A stretch of DNA of 13,379 nt from Synechococcales cyanobacterium PMM_0003. GTDB taxonomy: Bacteria > Cyanobacteriota > Cyanobacteriia > Pseudanabaenales > Pseudanabaenaceae. Shown one piece after another: positions 13,280 through 13,379 of this stretch (within the stretch, counting starts at the first letter, position 1; each line of letters starts with the position of its first letter). Under the pieces are notes generated by a model. The model did no database searches and was not told where the DNA came from. It saw only the letters and a list, made by a program, of their open reading frames with translations. Both the position numbers and the translations under genes were made by a program. The stretch is from contig CASBRC010000401.1 in assembly GCA_949128015.1 (NCBI GenBank), forward strand, positions 1 to 13,379, in the 5' to 3' direction.

Positions 13280-13379
13280 GCTTGGCATCGAGCTATTTTC
13301 CCGTAGGGCTACCCCTAAAGTATCTTCACCGTGACAGCGTTTCACAACTGAGTTCGGGATGGGTCAGAGTGGTACCACC
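13280..13379 (-). rRNA. rrf: 5S ribosomal RNA (partial, 5' end beyond the window)
   Basis: The minus strand reads GGTGGTACCACTCTGACCCA, then TCCCGAACTCAGTTGTGAAAC, and ends AAAATAGCTCGATGCCAAG. ACCACTCTGACCC, ATCCCGAACTCAG and GTGAAAC are the diagnostic conserved segments of 5S rRNA. About 100 nt are present, so roughly 18 nt at the 5' end are missing. The 23S and 16S genes should lie to the right, outside the window. The exact 3' end is uncertain by one or two bases. Confidence 0.93.

Overview
The window looks like a piece of a cyanobacterial chromosome. The HIP1 octamer GCGATCGC and its core occur throughout, the rrn 5S gene and tRNAs are of bacterial type, and many gene products match families I know mainly from filamentous, Pseudanabaena-like cyanobacteria (CobA-HemD fusion, FetB-type permease, MERGLLWLP-type small membrane protein, HEAT-repeat protein). 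The genus is inference, not shown. Gene content is mostly housekeeping. I see no prophage, transposase, CRISPR array or obvious defence island. The only accessory-looking module is a small DUF4160/DUF2442 pair.

Layout. The left edge holds the last codons of an unidentified gene, followed 3 bp later by mutL (115-1827, +). A perfect palindromic repeat (1842-1896) separates mutL from the convergent, overlapping DUF2442 and DUF4160 genes (1943-2648, -). Next is a cobA-hemD fusion (2857-4410, +) with a clear intrinsic terminator, then a gene-poor stretch with another palindromic repeat (4491-4560). A four-repeat peptidoglycan-binding protein (4801-5880, +) and a FetB-type permease (5969-6748, +) follow. 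The permease gene overlaps a convergent membrane di-iron hydroxylase-like gene (6717-7259, -). The minus strand then carries a small membrane protein (7405-7833), tRNA-Arg(CCG), ftsX and ftsE. After a 393-bp gap come a receiver protein with a coiled-coil tail (10168-10740, +), a pentapeptide-repeat protein (10854-11237, -), tcdA (11342-12058, +), tRNA-Gly(TCC) (-), a HEAT-repeat protein (12308-13066, -), and the 3' part of a 5S rRNA gene (-) with its terminator at the right edge.

Functional links. ftsE and ftsX encode the two halves of one membrane complex coupling division to cell-wall hydrolysis. The other genes look like independent short transcription units, many ending in strong stem-loops. 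cobA-hemD feeds tetrapyrrole synthesis, mutL acts in mismatch repair, and tcdA in tRNA modification.

The most distinctive signal is small palindromic repeats of several types. One is inserted in frame inside mutL. One forms a bidirectional hairpin after mutL. A GTAG...CTAC-type repeat lies at the tcdA promoter, and a decayed relative overlaps the ftsX stop codon. Another hairpin separates ftsE from ftsX. The second point of interest is the DUF4160/DUF2442 pair, a toxin-antitoxin-like arrangement with a 62-bp out-of-frame overlap. I found no evidence for a wholly new system.
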